The notes beneath the pieces were generated by a model. The model saw nothing but the letters and a program-made list of their open reading frames with translations, was not told the DNA's origin and ran no database searches. This document shows positions 51,769 to 60,509 of a stretch of 64,000 bases of DNA, piece after piece; positions within the stretch are counted from its first letter, which is position 1; every line of letters begins with the position of its first letter. Origin of the DNA: JBQTKD01 sp052386455 (GTDB lineage Bacteria; Actinomycetota; Actinomycetes; Sporichthyales; Sporichthyaceae); the NCBI GenBank assembly GCA_052386455.1, contig JBQTKD010000068.1, positions 1 to 64,000 on the forward strand, written 5' to 3'. The position numbers were made by a program, and so were the translations under genes.

Positions 51769-53892
51769 TCAGCCTGCGGGCGGGGGCGCGGCGGGCTGGG
51801 ACGGGGGCTCGGCGGGCGGCGCTGCGGCGTCGGCGGGCGGGGCCTCGGCGGGCGGAGCGGCAGGTTGCGCGGGCGCCGGTTCCGCGGGCGGGGCGGCCGG
51901 AGTGCCGGCGGACTCAGCCGGAGGCGCGGGAGCCGTGGGTTCGGCAGACTCTTCGACGGGCGGCGGAATGCTCGGCGGCGGCTCGCTCGGCAGCTCGCCC
52001 GTCTCCGCCGGGGGCGCCGCGGGAGTCGGCGTCGGTTCTGCGCTGGGCACGGGGGCCGGAGCGGTCGGTTCGGCGGTGGGCGCGGGAGCCGTCGGTTCGG
52101 CGCTCGGGGCCGGGGTCGGCTCGGTGGGAGCGGGCGCCGGAGCGCTCGGTTCGCCCTGGGCGCCGAGCTTCGGCAGGACCAGCAGGGTTTCGGCGTTCAC
52201 GACGCCCCGGCCGAAGAAGCCGGTGTTGGCCAAGTCCTCGTCGCAGGTGGCGCGGACGCTGCGCTGCCCGTCCGCGCTGTTGATGGTGTACGTCTGCTCC
52301 TTCGGCCGCGGGCAGGGGCGGCGGTCCGCACCGAGCGCCATGGCCGACTCGACCGCCTTGGGCTCGAGCACCAGGCGGTCGCCGTCCGGCGAGCCGAAGC
52401 GGGAGACGGCGAGCGCCGCGACGCCGGCCGCGTGCGGCGAGGCCATGGAGGTGCCCTGCAGGTACTGGTAGTACCCGCAGACGTTGTTCTTGCAGTCCCG
52501 CACGACGAACGGGGTCGTTGGGTTGCCGTTGGGGTCGATGTCCCCGACGGCCCGGCCGACCTTCTCGGGGTACGCGGCGAGGATCTGCGCCGTGGGGTTC
52601 ACCCTGCCGTCGGGGGTGTCGAACGCGTCGCCGCCGGGGGCGGCGAAGTCGGTCTGCTCGAGCCCGTAGTTCGAGTAGTACGCCTTGCGGCCGGACGGGC
52701 CGAGGGAGGAGATCGAGATGACGCCGTCGGTCTCGGTCGGAACGTTCAGGCAGTTGTTGTCGACGCTGCGCGAGTACGCCTTGCCGAGCGGGTACCCGGG
52801 GCTCTTCTCGTCGCTGGTGGGCTTGCCGAGATCGATGCCCTCGTTGCCCATCGAACCGACCGGCGTGACGCCCTTGCCGATCGCGTAGTCGATCGCCCGC
52901 TGCACCGCGGCGACGATGGTCTTCTGCTCGGTCTGCTGCTCCGCGCTGTCCTTCGGGTTGTTCGTGCAGTTGAACAGCCACGGGTCGACGAAGAAGCTCA
53001 TGTTGATGACGTTGATGCCGTTGTCCGCGGCGTAGACGATCGCGTCGATCGTCGGCTGCAGGAAGAAGAAGCCGGAGTCTTGGCCGGCGCGCAGGTCGAC
53101 GAGCGTCACGCCCGGCGCGACGCCCGCGATGCCCAGCCCGTTGATCGGCGAGCCGATCGTCGAGGCGGCGTGCGTGCCGTGCCCGTTGTCGTCGACGCCG
53201 ACCGGGTCCTTGCAGTCCGCCGCCTCGCAGGGGCCGTCGGCCTCGGGGATGTCGGTGACGAAGTTCCGGGAGAGGACCTTGTCGAAGTTCGGCGCGATGT
53301 CCGGGTGAGAGGCGTCCACGCCGGTGTCGATGATGCCGACGCGCACGCGCCGGTCGCCCTGCTCCTTGGCGTACGAACCGGTGGACGTCGCGCCGATCAT
53401 CGCCATGTCCCACTGCCGGCCGGCCAGCGGCTCGGGCGGGGTGGGCGTGCCCTCGGAGCCGGGGACGATGCCTCGCGGCGCCGCGGCCGCGACGGGGATC
53501 TGGAACGGGCCCTTCGCGGCGGCGCGCTCGCCGGGCGTGAGCCGCTCGACCAGGCTGCGCGCGGGCGCCGGAGTCTTGCCGACGGGGCGGTTGTGCGCCG
53601 CGCCGAGGACGGCTCCGCTGCGGCGAACGAGCGCGGGGAAGTTCGGGTCGGTGCTGCGGACCACGGCGGTGCCGACTGCCCTGTTCTCCCGGGCGATGCG
53701 TCCCCCGGCGGCGCGGATGGCCTGGTGCGCGGACTTCGCCTTCGCCGGGTCCCGGTAGAGCACGACGTACTCGGTGGTCGGGCCGTCCGAGGCTCGGACG
53801 AGGGCCTGGGCGTTGAGCCCCAGGGGGAGAAGTGCCGCAGCCGTGACCGCCGCCAAGCCCGCCGCTCCGAGCTTCAGCCTGAACCCTCGCAC
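51769..53892 (-). CDS. Secreted subtilisin-like (S8) protease with Pro-rich tail
   Basis: The 707-residue protein has a signal peptide (LGAAGLAAVTAAALLPLGLNAQA), an I9-type inhibitor propeptide (EYVVLYRDPAKAKSAHQAIRAAGG) and an S8 catalytic domain. The triad is Asp189 in IIDTGVDASHPDI, His238 in NGHGTHAAST and Ser482 in GTSMASPHAAGVAAL. The last 130 residues are a Pro/Ala/Glu tail of PAPAPTEPTPAP-like repeats without a membrane anchor. The GTG at 53892 is preferred because AAGGG lies seven bases upstream; a TTG frame to 53940 exists. It is exported and self-activating. Confidence 0.92.
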   Translation of the reverse strand: MRGFRLKLGAAGLAAVTAAALLPLGLNAQALVRASDGPTTEYVVLYRDPAKAKSAHQAIRAAGGRIARENRAVGTAVVRSTDPNFPALVRRSGAVLGAAHNRPVGKTPAPARSLVERLTPGERAAAKGPFQIPVAAAAPRGIVPGSEGTPTPPEPLAGRQWDMAMIGATSTGSYAKEQGDRRVRVGIIDTGVDASHPDIAPNFDKVLSRNFVTDIPEADGPCEAADCKDPVGVDDNGHGTHAASTIGSPINGLGIAGVAPGVTLVDLRAGQDSGFFFLQPTIDAIVYAADNGINVINMSFFVDPWLFNCTNNPKDSAEQQTEQKTIVAAVQRAIDYAIGKGVTPVGSMGNEGIDLGKPTSDEKSPGYPLGKAYSRSVDNNCLNVPTETDGVISISSLGPSGRKAYYSNYGLEQTDFAAPGGDAFDTPDGRVNPTAQILAAYPEKVGRAVGDIDPNGNPTTPFVVRDCKNNVCGYYQYLQGTSMASPHAAGVAALAVSRFGSPDGDRLVLEPKAVESAMALGADRRPCPRPKEQTYTINSADGQRSVRATCDEDLANTGFFGRGVVNAETLLVLPKLGAQGEPSAPAPAPTEPTPAPSAEPTAPAPTAEPTAPAPVPSAEPTPTPAAPPAETGELPSEPPPSIPPPVEESAEPTAPAPPAESAGTPAAPPAEPAPAQPAAPPAEAPPADAAAPPAEPPSQPAAPPPAG

Positions 53893-54138
53893 GCGCGACC
53901 CTTCGTTCCGGGACGAGCCGAAAGGGCCGAACTGCCCCAAGAGTCCCGTCCATCACAGTATGAGCCCGACCTTGGAGGTCAAGGCCCATCGCCGCACCAC
54001 TTCTCGATCATCTGTCCCACCCGTCGCACCCACTTGTCGGTATCTCTAGGCTGCTCTCATTGAGAGCAAGGAGGCTGCGGCGGAGATCGTCGCGCGCACG
54101 GCGCCCGGGCGCCGGGGAACGGTTGCGTGCTCGTCGCG

Positions 54139-54230
54139 AGCTCGTTGCGGCGTTCCAGGAACTGTTCCCCGCGCGATACGTGCTGGACGGGGAGATCGTC
54201 GTGCCGTCCGCGGAGCTGGCGGGTCAATAG
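54139..54230 (+). pseudogene. Internal ligC fragment
   Basis: These bases encode ELVAAFQELFPARYVLDGEIVVPSAELAGQ-stop and align with 55039-55125 inside the intact ligC (ELVAAFKELLPPKCVLDGEIVVPSADVA). The DNA is about 80 percent identical. The fragment has neither the N-terminal nor the OB-fold part. It ends where the yoeB stop codon begins, so the toxin-antitoxin pair separates it from ligC. The 245 bp to its left hold nothing recognisable. Confidence 0.75.
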
Positions 54231-54505
54231 TGGTAGCGGCAGGCGACGACTAGGAGCGTTGCGGCCGTGCCCCCGGAGTCCTTGGGCGGAGCGACTACGC
54301 GGTAGACGAGGCGGTGCTCCTGGGTGATCCGCCGCGACCAGTGGCCGGCGAGATTCTCGGACAGCAACTCGGGCTTGCCCTCGCCCGCGAACGGGTCGCG
54401 GACGGTCGCTTCGAGCAGCCTGAGGATTCGTCGGTGCACCCTGCGATCGTTCTCCAACCACCAGGTCAACTGCTCCCAGGCGGTGGGTGTGAACGCCAGG
54501 ATCAC
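54224..54505 (-). CDS. yoeB: YoeB/Txe-family toxin (RelE fold)
   Basis: The 93-residue protein has the YoeB signature: LAFTPTAWEQLTWWLENDRRVHRRILRLLEA, then ENLAGHWSRRITQEHRLVYRVV, ending VVACRYHY with the catalytic His/Tyr tail. Such toxins cleave mRNA at the ribosome. The GTG start overlaps the antitoxin stop (GTGA), as in other yefM-yoeB operons. An eight-residue insert before the last strand (PPKDSGGTAATL) is longer than usual. Growth arrest under stress, released when YefM is degraded, is the family role. Confidence 0.9.
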   Translation of the reverse strand: MILAFTPTAWEQLTWWLENDRRVHRRILRLLEATVRDPFAGEGKPELLSENLAGHWSRRITQEHRLVYRVVAPPKDSGGTAATLLVVACRYHY

Positions 54506-54783
54506 GGAGTCTGCTCGCCCTGAGGAACCATCGCCTCCAGTTCCTCGAGGGTCGTGACGACATAGCCGCCTGCCTCGGCCTCGGCGATCGACTGCAGCAA
54601 CCGCGCGCGGTTGGCCGGGGAACGCATCAGGTAGAGGGTTTCCTGGATCGAGCGCCACTCGTCGGCCGGGACGAGGAACGCCGAGCCGTTGCGGGACACG
54701 ATTTCGATCGCCTCGGCGTCGTCGTTCACCTGCTGAATCAGCGGGAAGAGCCGTTGACGTGCCTCGCTAGCGCTGATCGCCAT
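54502..54783 (-). CDS. yefM: YefM/Phd-family antitoxin
   Basis: The 93-residue protein begins MAISASEARQRLFPLIQQVNDDAEAIEIVSRNGSAFLVPADEWRSIQETLYLMRSP. This is the DNA-binding Phd/YefM fold, followed by a helical toxin-binding tail (NRARLLQSIAEAEAGG). It neutralises YoeB and represses the operon by binding palindromes in its promoter. A matching operator (54806-54832) lies just upstream. The start codon is 23 bp from that operator. Confidence 0.92.
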   Translation of the reverse strand: MAISASEARQRLFPLIQQVNDDAEAIEIVSRNGSAFLVPADEWRSIQETLYLMRSPANRARLLQSIAEAEAGGYVVTTLEELEAMVPQGEQTP

Positions 54784-54805
54784 GCATGCCTCCATCGGGC
54801 CCATG

Positions 54806-54832
54806 TACTCGTACGAGAGTACGGTACGAGTA
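54806..54832. promoter_or_regulatory. YefM-type operator palindromes
   Basis: TACTCGTAC (54806-54814) and GTACGAGTA (54824-54832) form a perfect inverted repeat spaced by nine bases. The left arm also lies within the perfect palindrome CTCGTACGAG. It sits between yefM and the divergent ligC start (25 bp away), so autorepression by YefM-YoeB could also affect ligC. Confidence 0.7.
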
Positions 54833-54856
54833 GCTGCAAGTGGAGAGTATGGGGTC

Positions 54857-55936
54857 ATGGACCTGCCCGTCGTGCCTCCCGTCCTGCCGATGCTCGCGAA
54901 GTCGGTGTCGGACATCCCCACCGGGGACCTGAGCTACGAGCCGAAGTGGGACGGGTTCCGGGCGATCGTGTTCCGCGACGGCGACGAGATCGAGATCGGC
55001 AGCCGCAACACCAAACCGATGACCCGGTACTTCCCCGAGCTCGTCGCCGCGTTCAAGGAACTGCTGCCGCCCAAGTGCGTCCTGGACGGGGAGATCGTCG
55101 TGCCGTCGGCGGACGTGGCGCGGCTGGAGTTCGAGGTCCTGCAACAGCGGATCCACCCCGCCGCGAGCCGGGTCAAGATGCTCGCCGAAACCGTGCCCGC
55201 ACGGTTCGTCGCGTTCGACGCCCTGGCGCTCGGCGACGAGAACCTGATCGACCTGCCGTTCGCGCAGCGCCGAGCGCGCCTCGAGAAGGCACTCGACGGC
55301 GTCCCCGCGCCGATCCACCTCACGCCGCTGACCGCCGACCCTGCCGTGGCCGCGCAGTGGTTCCGGCAGTTCGAGGGTGCGGGCCTCGACGGCCTGATCG
55401 CCAAGCCGAACGACGGCCCGTACGCGCCGGACAAGCGGACGATGTTCAAGATCAAGCACGAACGGACCGCGGACTGCGTCGTTGCCGGATACCGGACGCA
55501 CAAGTCGGGACCCGACGCGATCGGGTCGCTGCTGCTAGGGCTGTACAACGCCGAGGGCCAGCTCGCCAGTGTCGGGGTCATCGGCGCCTTCCCGCTCGCG
55601 AAGCGCAAGGAGCTCTTCGCCGAGTTGCAGGACCTCGTCTGCGACTTCGACGGACACCCGTGGGCCTGGGCCGAGCAGGAGGCCGGCGCCCGCACGCCGC
55701 GCGAGGCCGAGGGGTCCCGGTGGGCGGCGGGCAAGGATCTGTCGTTCACGCCGCTGCGGCCGGAGCTCGTGGTCGAGGTCCGTTACGACCACATGGAGGG
55801 GGTCCGCTTCCGGCACACCGCCCAGTTCGTCCGCTGGCGCCCGGACCGCGAGCCCGAGTCCTGCACCTACGACCAGCTCGACGAACCCGTCTCCTTCGAC
55901 CTGCGCGAGGTATTCGCCGGCCGCGTGGCGCCCTAG
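54857..55936 (+). CDS. ligC: ATP-dependent DNA ligase LigC
   Basis: The 359-residue ligase has adenylated Lys30 in motif I PKWDGFRAI, motif III FVAFDALALGDENL, motif IV GLDGLIAKP, motif V MFKIKHERTADCVVAGYR, and an OB fold ending VEVRYDHMEGVRFRHTAQFVRWRPD. Mycobacterial LigC proteins have this two-domain form and serve as backup end-joining or repair ligases. The ATG at 54857 follows GGGG; a frame from 54782 would overlap the TA operator. The stop is shared in CTAG with the convergent reductase gene. A partial copy of its interior lies at 54139-54230. Confidence 0.93.
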   Translation: MDLPVVPPVLPMLAKSVSDIPTGDLSYEPKWDGFRAIVFRDGDEIEIGSRNTKPMTRYFPELVAAFKELLPPKCVLDGEIVVPSADVARLEFEVLQQRIHPAASRVKMLAETVPARFVAFDALALGDENLIDLPFAQRRARLEKALDGVPAPIHLTPLTADPAVAAQWFRQFEGAGLDGLIAKPNDGPYAPDKRTMFKIKHERTADCVVAGYRTHKSGPDAIGSLLLGLYNAEGQLASVGVIGAFPLAKRKELFAELQDLVCDFDGHPWAWAEQEAGARTPREAEGSRWAAGKDLSFTPLRPELVVEVRYDHMEGVRFRHTAQFVRWRPDREPESCTYDQLDEPVSFDLREVFAGRVAP

Positions 55937-56694
55937 TTCCGGCGCTCGGGTGTCCTGACGTAGCGCAGATACAGGTCCGTCCCGTCCGAGAGGACGTGGC
56001 CCACCGCGAACCGGGCGGGGTCTGGCAGCGACGGGCCGGACAGAATCCGGAAGGCGTCGCCGGCGAGCATCGTGCCCGCGACGGTGAGGCACAGCTCGTC
56101 GAGCACGCCGGCGGCCAGGACGCTCGCCAGCAGGCGCGGGCCGCCCTCGCAGAGCAGCCGAGAGTGGCCGCGCTCGACCAGCGCGGCGACCGCGGCAGCG
56201 GGATCGACCGTGTGCTCGCCGACGACGGCGACGTCGGCGACCTCGGACGCGGCGGCCAGCCGGTCGGCGGGGGCGGCGGCCGTGGTCAGCAGGATCGTCC
56301 GCCCGTCCTGAAACAGCGGCCCGGAGAGGTCCACGTCCAGCTTCGAAGAGGCGACGGCCACCGCCGCAGCCGGCGCCCGACCCGCGGCCGCGCGCAGCTC
56401 GGCGAACTCGGGACGGGCCCGCTCGGGGCGGTAGCCCTCCTTCTCCGCGGTGCCGGCGCCGACGAGCACCACGTCCGCGAGCCCGCGCAGGACGCCCATG
56501 ATCGAGCGGTCGAGGTCCGAGGAGATGTTTCGGGTCAGGCCGTCCGTCGCGACGGCCGCGCCGTCGAGGGTCGAGATCATGTTCGCGCGTAGCCACCACC
56601 CGCCGGGCGGATCGGCCGGGTAGGCGTAGGCCGCGACGCGTGCCGTCCAGTCGAGAGGATCGCCGGCCGCCGCCCAACTCCGAAGCTTGCTCAC
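55933..56694 (-). CDS. RibD C-terminal-type (pyrimidine reductase family) protein
   Basis: The 253-residue reductase has the dihydrofolate-reductase-like RibD_C fold: WLRANMISTLDGAAVATDG at the N-terminus, DVVLVGAGTAEKEGY in the middle, and LCEGGPRLLASVLAAGVLDELCLTVAG in the nucleotide-binding part. It is a stand-alone pyrimidine-reductase-like protein without a deaminase domain. In actinobacteria such proteins are often NADPH-dependent reductases of unknown substrate, so a role in riboflavin synthesis is not assured. It may serve the deazaflavin chemistry that also uses pyrimidine precursors, but that is speculation. Confidence 0.85.
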   Translation of the reverse strand: MSKLRSWAAAGDPLDWTARVAAYAYPADPPGGWWLRANMISTLDGAAVATDGLTRNISSDLDRSIMGVLRGLADVVLVGAGTAEKEGYRPERARPEFAELRAAAGRAPAAAVAVASSKLDVDLSGPLFQDGRTILLTTAAAPADRLAAASEVADVAVVGEHTVDPAAAVAALVERGHSRLLCEGGPRLLASVLAAGVLDELCLTVAGTMLAGDAFRILSGPSLPDPARFAVGHVLSDGTDLYLRYVRTPERRN

Positions 56695-56706
56695 CCGACC
56701 ACCGTA

Positions 56707-56748
56707 CGTCCGACCAGGCGAGCGCTATTGCTCACCATCGGTCGGACG
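56707..56748. repeat. Inverted repeat between treZ and the reductase gene
   Basis: CGTCCGACC (56707-56715) pairs with GGTCGGACG (56740-56748), with a 24-base loop that contains a smaller AGC/GCT stem. The right arm ends at the treZ stop. It may be a stem that ends treZ transcripts or a regulator site for neither gene. Confidence 0.45.
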
Positions 56749-58500
56749 CTACGCATCGGCGACCTCGACGACGGCGACGGACTCGGGACCCAGACGTAGC
56801 GCCGTGGCGCCGAAGGGATCGGACGGGAGGTCGGGGGTGGCCAGCAGCACCGTGGACAGAGCGGCGTCCAGCGGCACCGACTGCGCGACGCCGGCCAGGT
56901 TCACCGCCACCCGGACGGTGCCGCGCGTCAGCACGAACCACTGCGCCGCCTCGTCGTAGCGGGCCGAGGTGCGGTCCAACCGAGGGTCCGTCAGATCCGG
57001 ATGTGCCAGGCGCAGGGCGAGCAGTGCCCGGTACCAGGCGAGCATCTCCGCGTGCGGCGCCTCGGCGAGCTCGGACCACTCGAGCCGGCTGCGGCCGACG
57101 GTCGCCGGGTCCTGCGGGTCCGGAACGTCCTCGGGCCCCCAGCCGTGCTCCGCGAACTCGCGCAGCCGCCCCCCGCTCACGGCGCGCGCGAGGTCCGGCT
57201 CCGGATGGTCGGTGAAGTACTGCCACGGTGAGGAGGCAGCCCACTCCTCGCCCATGAACAGCATCGGCGTGAACGGCGAGCAGAGCAGCAGCGCCGCCCC
57301 GATCCGCGCCCGCCCCGGACTGGTCAACGCCGCGATCCGCTCGCCGCGGGCGCGGTTGCCGACCTGGTCGTGCGTCTGGAGCGAAACGACGAACCGGTGC
57401 CCGGGCGTCCGTGCCGGGTCCACCGGTGCCCCGTGCCGGCGGCCGCGGAACGTCGAGTACCGCCCGTCGTGCCAGAACGCGCGCGTCAGCGCGGAGGCGA
57501 GGCACTCGTAGGAACCGAAGTCGTCGTAGTACCCCTGCCGCTCGCCGGTCAGCAGTGCGTGCAGGGCGTGGTGCACGTCGTCGTCCCAGATCGCATGCAT
57601 GCCCTTGCCGCCGGCCTCGCGTGCGGTGACGTCGCCCGGGTCGTTCCGGTCGGTCTCGGCGATCGCAAACAGCGGGCGGCCGGTCGCCGCCGCCAGCGAG
57701 TCGACCTCCGCGGAGAGTTCGGCGAGCAGATGCATCGCGCGGTCGTCGTAGAGCGTCTGGACGGCGTCGAGCCGTAGGCCGTCGACGTGGTAGTCCCGCA
57801 GCCAGCCCAGCGCGTTGTCCAGGACGTAGCGGCGGACCTCGTCCGAGCCGCGGTCGTCGAGGTTGACCGCGGAGCCCCACGGCGTGTGGTGCCGGTCGGT
57901 GAAGTACGGCCCGTAGCAGCCGAGGTAGTTCCCCGACGGCCCGAGGTGGTTGTAGACGACGTCGAGCACGACGCCGAGGCCGCGGGCGTGGCAGGTGTCG
58001 ACGAACCGCTTGAACGCGTCCGGCCCGCCGTACGGCTCGTGGACCGCGAACGGCGCGACGCCGTCGTAGCCCCAGCCGTGCACGCCGGGGAACGGCGCCA
58101 CCGGCATCACCTCGACGAAGTCGACACCGAGATCGACGAGGTGGTCGAGCCGGCGCACGCCGGCGTCGAAGGTGCCCTCGGGCGAGAACGTTCCGACGTG
58201 CAGCTCGTAGACGACCGATCCCGGCAGGGCACGGCCGCGCCAGTCCGCGTCGGTCCAGACGAACTCGTCCTGCAGGTAGACCTGGCTCAGCGCCTGGACG
58301 CCGTCGGGCTGGCGGTACGTCCGGGGGTCCGGGAACGGGCCGCGCCCGTCGACGACGAAGCCGTACCGGTCGCCGTGCCGCGGCGGGACGTCGGGCGCGG
58401 TCCACCAGCCGCCGGCGGCGAGCGTCAGCGGGATCTTGTCGTCCTCGAGCAGCAGCTCGACGGAGTTCGCGTCAGGTGCCCAGACCCGAAATGTGTCCAC
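56749..58500 (-). CDS. treZ: Malto-oligosyltrehalose trehalohydrolase TreZ
   Basis: The 583-residue GH13 enzyme starts with the beta-sandwich FRVWAPDANSVELLLEDDKIPLTL. Its catalytic barrel has VVYELHVGTFSPEGTFDAGVRRLDHLVDLGVDFVEVMPV and VVLDVVYNHLGPSGNYL. The nucleophile lies in GLRLDAVQTLYDD, the acid in FAIAETDRNDPG, and LQTHDQVGNRARG follows. It cuts the alpha-1,4 bond next to the terminal trehalose of maltooligosyl-trehalose made by TreY. A beta-sheet domain ends the protein. It is cytoplasmic. treY lies 2 kb upstream on the same strand, with a subtilase gene and an unknown gene between. Confidence 0.95.
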   Translation of the reverse strand: MDTFRVWAPDANSVELLLEDDKIPLTLAAGGWWTAPDVPPRHGDRYGFVVDGRGPFPDPRTYRQPDGVQALSQVYLQDEFVWTDADWRGRALPGSVVYELHVGTFSPEGTFDAGVRRLDHLVDLGVDFVEVMPVAPFPGVHGWGYDGVAPFAVHEPYGGPDAFKRFVDTCHARGLGVVLDVVYNHLGPSGNYLGCYGPYFTDRHHTPWGSAVNLDDRGSDEVRRYVLDNALGWLRDYHVDGLRLDAVQTLYDDRAMHLLAELSAEVDSLAAATGRPLFAIAETDRNDPGDVTAREAGGKGMHAIWDDDVHHALHALLTGERQGYYDDFGSYECLASALTRAFWHDGRYSTFRGRRHGAPVDPARTPGHRFVVSLQTHDQVGNRARGERIAALTSPGRARIGAALLLCSPFTPMLFMGEEWAASSPWQYFTDHPEPDLARAVSGGRLREFAEHGWGPEDVPDPQDPATVGRSRLEWSELAEAPHAEMLAWYRALLALRLAHPDLTDPRLDRTSARYDEAAQWFVLTRGTVRVAVNLAGVAQSVPLDAALSTVLLATPDLPSDPFGATALRLGPESVAVVEVADA

Positions 58501-58614
58501 CGGAAGACACTGTCAGTTTCGGGCGCCTGCAAACACGCCGAACGCTGTGAGAGCCACCGCTCCCGGGTTCAAGAGGGATAGTGTCCAGTCCCGGTGAACC
58601 TGGGGGAGGCGCGC

Positions 58615-59877
58615 ATGCGGCAGGGCCTGAGCAGGGCCTTGGCGGCCGCGGTGCTCTGCGCCCCCGTCGCCCTCGGTCCGGCACTCGACGCCCGAGCCGC
58701 CGTCGACCTTCCCGCCGTCGACCTTCCCGTGGTCGACCTGCGCACGCTGGCCACCGGTGCGGTCATCCCCGGCTCCTGGATCGTCGCCGTGGAGGGCTCG
58801 CCGGCCGAGGTCGCCCGCGCCCACGCCGGCTGGGGCGTCCAGGTCCACCACGTTCTCGACGCGGGCCTGCAGGGCTACACCGCGCGCATGACCGACGCCA
58901 CGGCCCGGCGCGTCGCCGCCGACCCGCGGGTCCGCTCCGTGCGCCCGGACCGGGTGATCCGGGCCGCCTCCCAGGACGTGCCCACCGGCGTGGACCGCGT
59001 CGGGGGCGGAGGCCTGTCCCGCGTGGTCGGCCAGAGCCTCGGCGCGATCGACGCGGACGTCGCGGTGCTCGACACCGGCGTGGACTCCGACCATCCCGAC
59101 CTCGAGGTCGAGGGCGGGTACGACTGCGTCTCCGGCAACGGCGGCTGGGAGGACCAGCGCGGCCACGGCACCCAGATAGCGGGAATAGTCGGGGCGAAGG
59201 ACAACGACTTCGGCGTCGTCGGGGTCGCTCCCGGTGCGCGGATCTGGGCCGTGCGGGTGCTCGACGCCTTCGGTGACGGCAGCGCCTCGACGCTGGCCTG
59301 TGGCGTGGACTGGGTCACCCGCAACGCCTCGACGATCGAGGTCGCGAACATGAGCCTGATCGGCATCGACTACGACGGCGGCTGCAACGACGGCGCCCTG
59401 CACGAGGCGGTCTGCAAGTCGGTTAACGCCGGCGTCGTGTACGTCGCCGCCGCGGGCAACGACAACGCGGACGCGGGGGAGTACACCCCGGCGTCCTACC
59501 CCGAGGTCATCACCGTCTCCGCCCTCGCCGACTACGACGGCAAGGCCGGCGGATTCGCCGAGACGCCGGAGGAGTGCACCGGCGGAGACGACGACGAGTT
59601 CGCGACGTTCTCCAACTACGGCTCCGTCATCGACCTCATCGCCCCGGGCGTCTGCATCCGTTCGACGTGGATCGGCGGCCAGTACGCGACGCTGTCGGGC
59701 ACCTCGCAGGCCGCCGCGCACGTCACCGGCGCCGTCGCGATCTACCTGTCGCGCAACCCGGGGAAGTCCCCCGCCCAGGTGAACGCGGCCCTGCGGGCCG
59801 CCGGCGACGACGACTGGGACTACGACACGGACCCGGACTCCAGCCCGGACCGGCTTCTCAACGTCTCGAAGCTCTAG
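58615..59877 (+). CDS. Secreted subtilisin-like (S8) protease
   Basis: The ATG at 58615 follows GGGGGAGG. The 420-residue product has a signal peptide (LSRALAAAVLCAPVALGPALDARA), a short DLPAVDLPVVDL repeat, an I9-type propeptide and the S8 domain. The triad is Asp153 in VLDTGVDSDHPDL, His184 in RGHGTQIAG and Ser364 in SGTSQAAAHVTGAVAIY. It lacks the Pro-rich tail of the other subtilase in this window (51.8-53.9 kb). It lies between trehalose genes and on the opposite strand, so it was probably inserted there. Its end overlaps the next gene by 20 bp. Confidence 0.92.
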   Translation: MRQGLSRALAAAVLCAPVALGPALDARAAVDLPAVDLPVVDLRTLATGAVIPGSWIVAVEGSPAEVARAHAGWGVQVHHVLDAGLQGYTARMTDATARRVAADPRVRSVRPDRVIRAASQDVPTGVDRVGGGGLSRVVGQSLGAIDADVAVLDTGVDSDHPDLEVEGGYDCVSGNGGWEDQRGHGTQIAGIVGAKDNDFGVVGVAPGARIWAVRVLDAFGDGSASTLACGVDWVTRNASTIEVANMSLIGIDYDGGCNDGALHEAVCKSVNAGVVYVAAAGNDNADAGEYTPASYPEVITVSALADYDGKAGGFAETPEECTGGDDDEFATFSNYGSVIDLIAPGVCIRSTWIGGQYATLSGTSQAAAHVTGAVAIYLSRNPGKSPAQVNAALRAAGDDDWDYDTDPDSSPDRLLNVSKL

Positions 59878-60472
59878 CTTTCCCTTCGGCGAAAAACGCG
59901 TCCAGGGCGCCGTCGTCGAGGTCGCGCAGCGGCCGGGCCGCGCCGAACGGAGCGTTCCAGAACTCGCCCTCGTGCGGCGTCCACGGCCCGACGTAGGCGT
60001 ACGGTTCGGCGCAGTACCCGTCGCCGGGCGAGACGCCGTAGTTGACTTCGCCGACCGCGATGCCGACGTCGAAGTGCTCGGGCCACAGCACGGGCGTCTC
60101 GCTCGGAGCGAGGCGGCGCAGCGCCCGGTCGCCGCGCCACAGCGCGTCGAAGACGATCGCGGCCGCGGCGGGATCGACGGTCAGCGGCTCGTCGACCGGC
60201 CTGCCCGTCAGATCCTTGTAGAGGTTCTCGGGGGCGCCGACGTCGGCCCCGGCCAGCGTCGCGCAGGTCGCGCCGGCCAGCGGGACCTCGGTGCCGCCGA
60301 CGCGAAGGTGAGTGGCCGTCAGCCACAGTTCCGGCTCGGCGATCGTGCCGAAGCCGTCGGGGCCGACGCGGAGCCGGATCGTGCCGCTGCGGCGATGCTG
60401 CGGGCCGGCCAGCACCTGCTCGGCCAAGGCGTGCAGGGATCGTCGAGTTTCTGCGAGATCGGTCATGGTCAT
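59858..60472 (-). CDS. Conserved-looking hypothetical protein, 204 residues
   Basis: The protein starts MTMTDLAETRRSLHALAEQVLAGPQHRRSGTIRLRVGPDGFGTIAEPELWLTATHLRVGG. It is followed by a beta-rich region and a C-terminal segment with HFDVGIAVGEVNYGVSPGDGYCAEPYAYVGPW that looks like a ligand-binding surface. I do not know the family. It lies between treY and treZ on the same strand, with 37 bp to treY, so it may be co-transcribed with the trehalose genes. It overlaps the subtilase gene by 20 bp at its 3' end. Confidence 0.72.
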   Translation of the reverse strand: MTMTDLAETRRSLHALAEQVLAGPQHRRSGTIRLRVGPDGFGTIAEPELWLTATHLRVGGTEVPLAGATCATLAGADVGAPENLYKDLTGRPVDEPLTVDPAAAAIVFDALWRGDRALRRLAPSETPVLWPEHFDVGIAVGEVNYGVSPGDGYCAEPYAYVGPWTPHEGEFWNAPFGAARPLRDLDDGALDAFFAEGKARASRR

Positions 60473-60509
60473 GGTCAGTCAGTATCGGCCGCCCGGGCGG
60501 GTCGGGCCA

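Noticed and set aside
51780..52150. Low-complexity tandem repeats, possible mobile element
   Set aside because: They encode the Pro/Ala/Glu tail of the subtilase, a common feature of secreted actinobacterial proteases.
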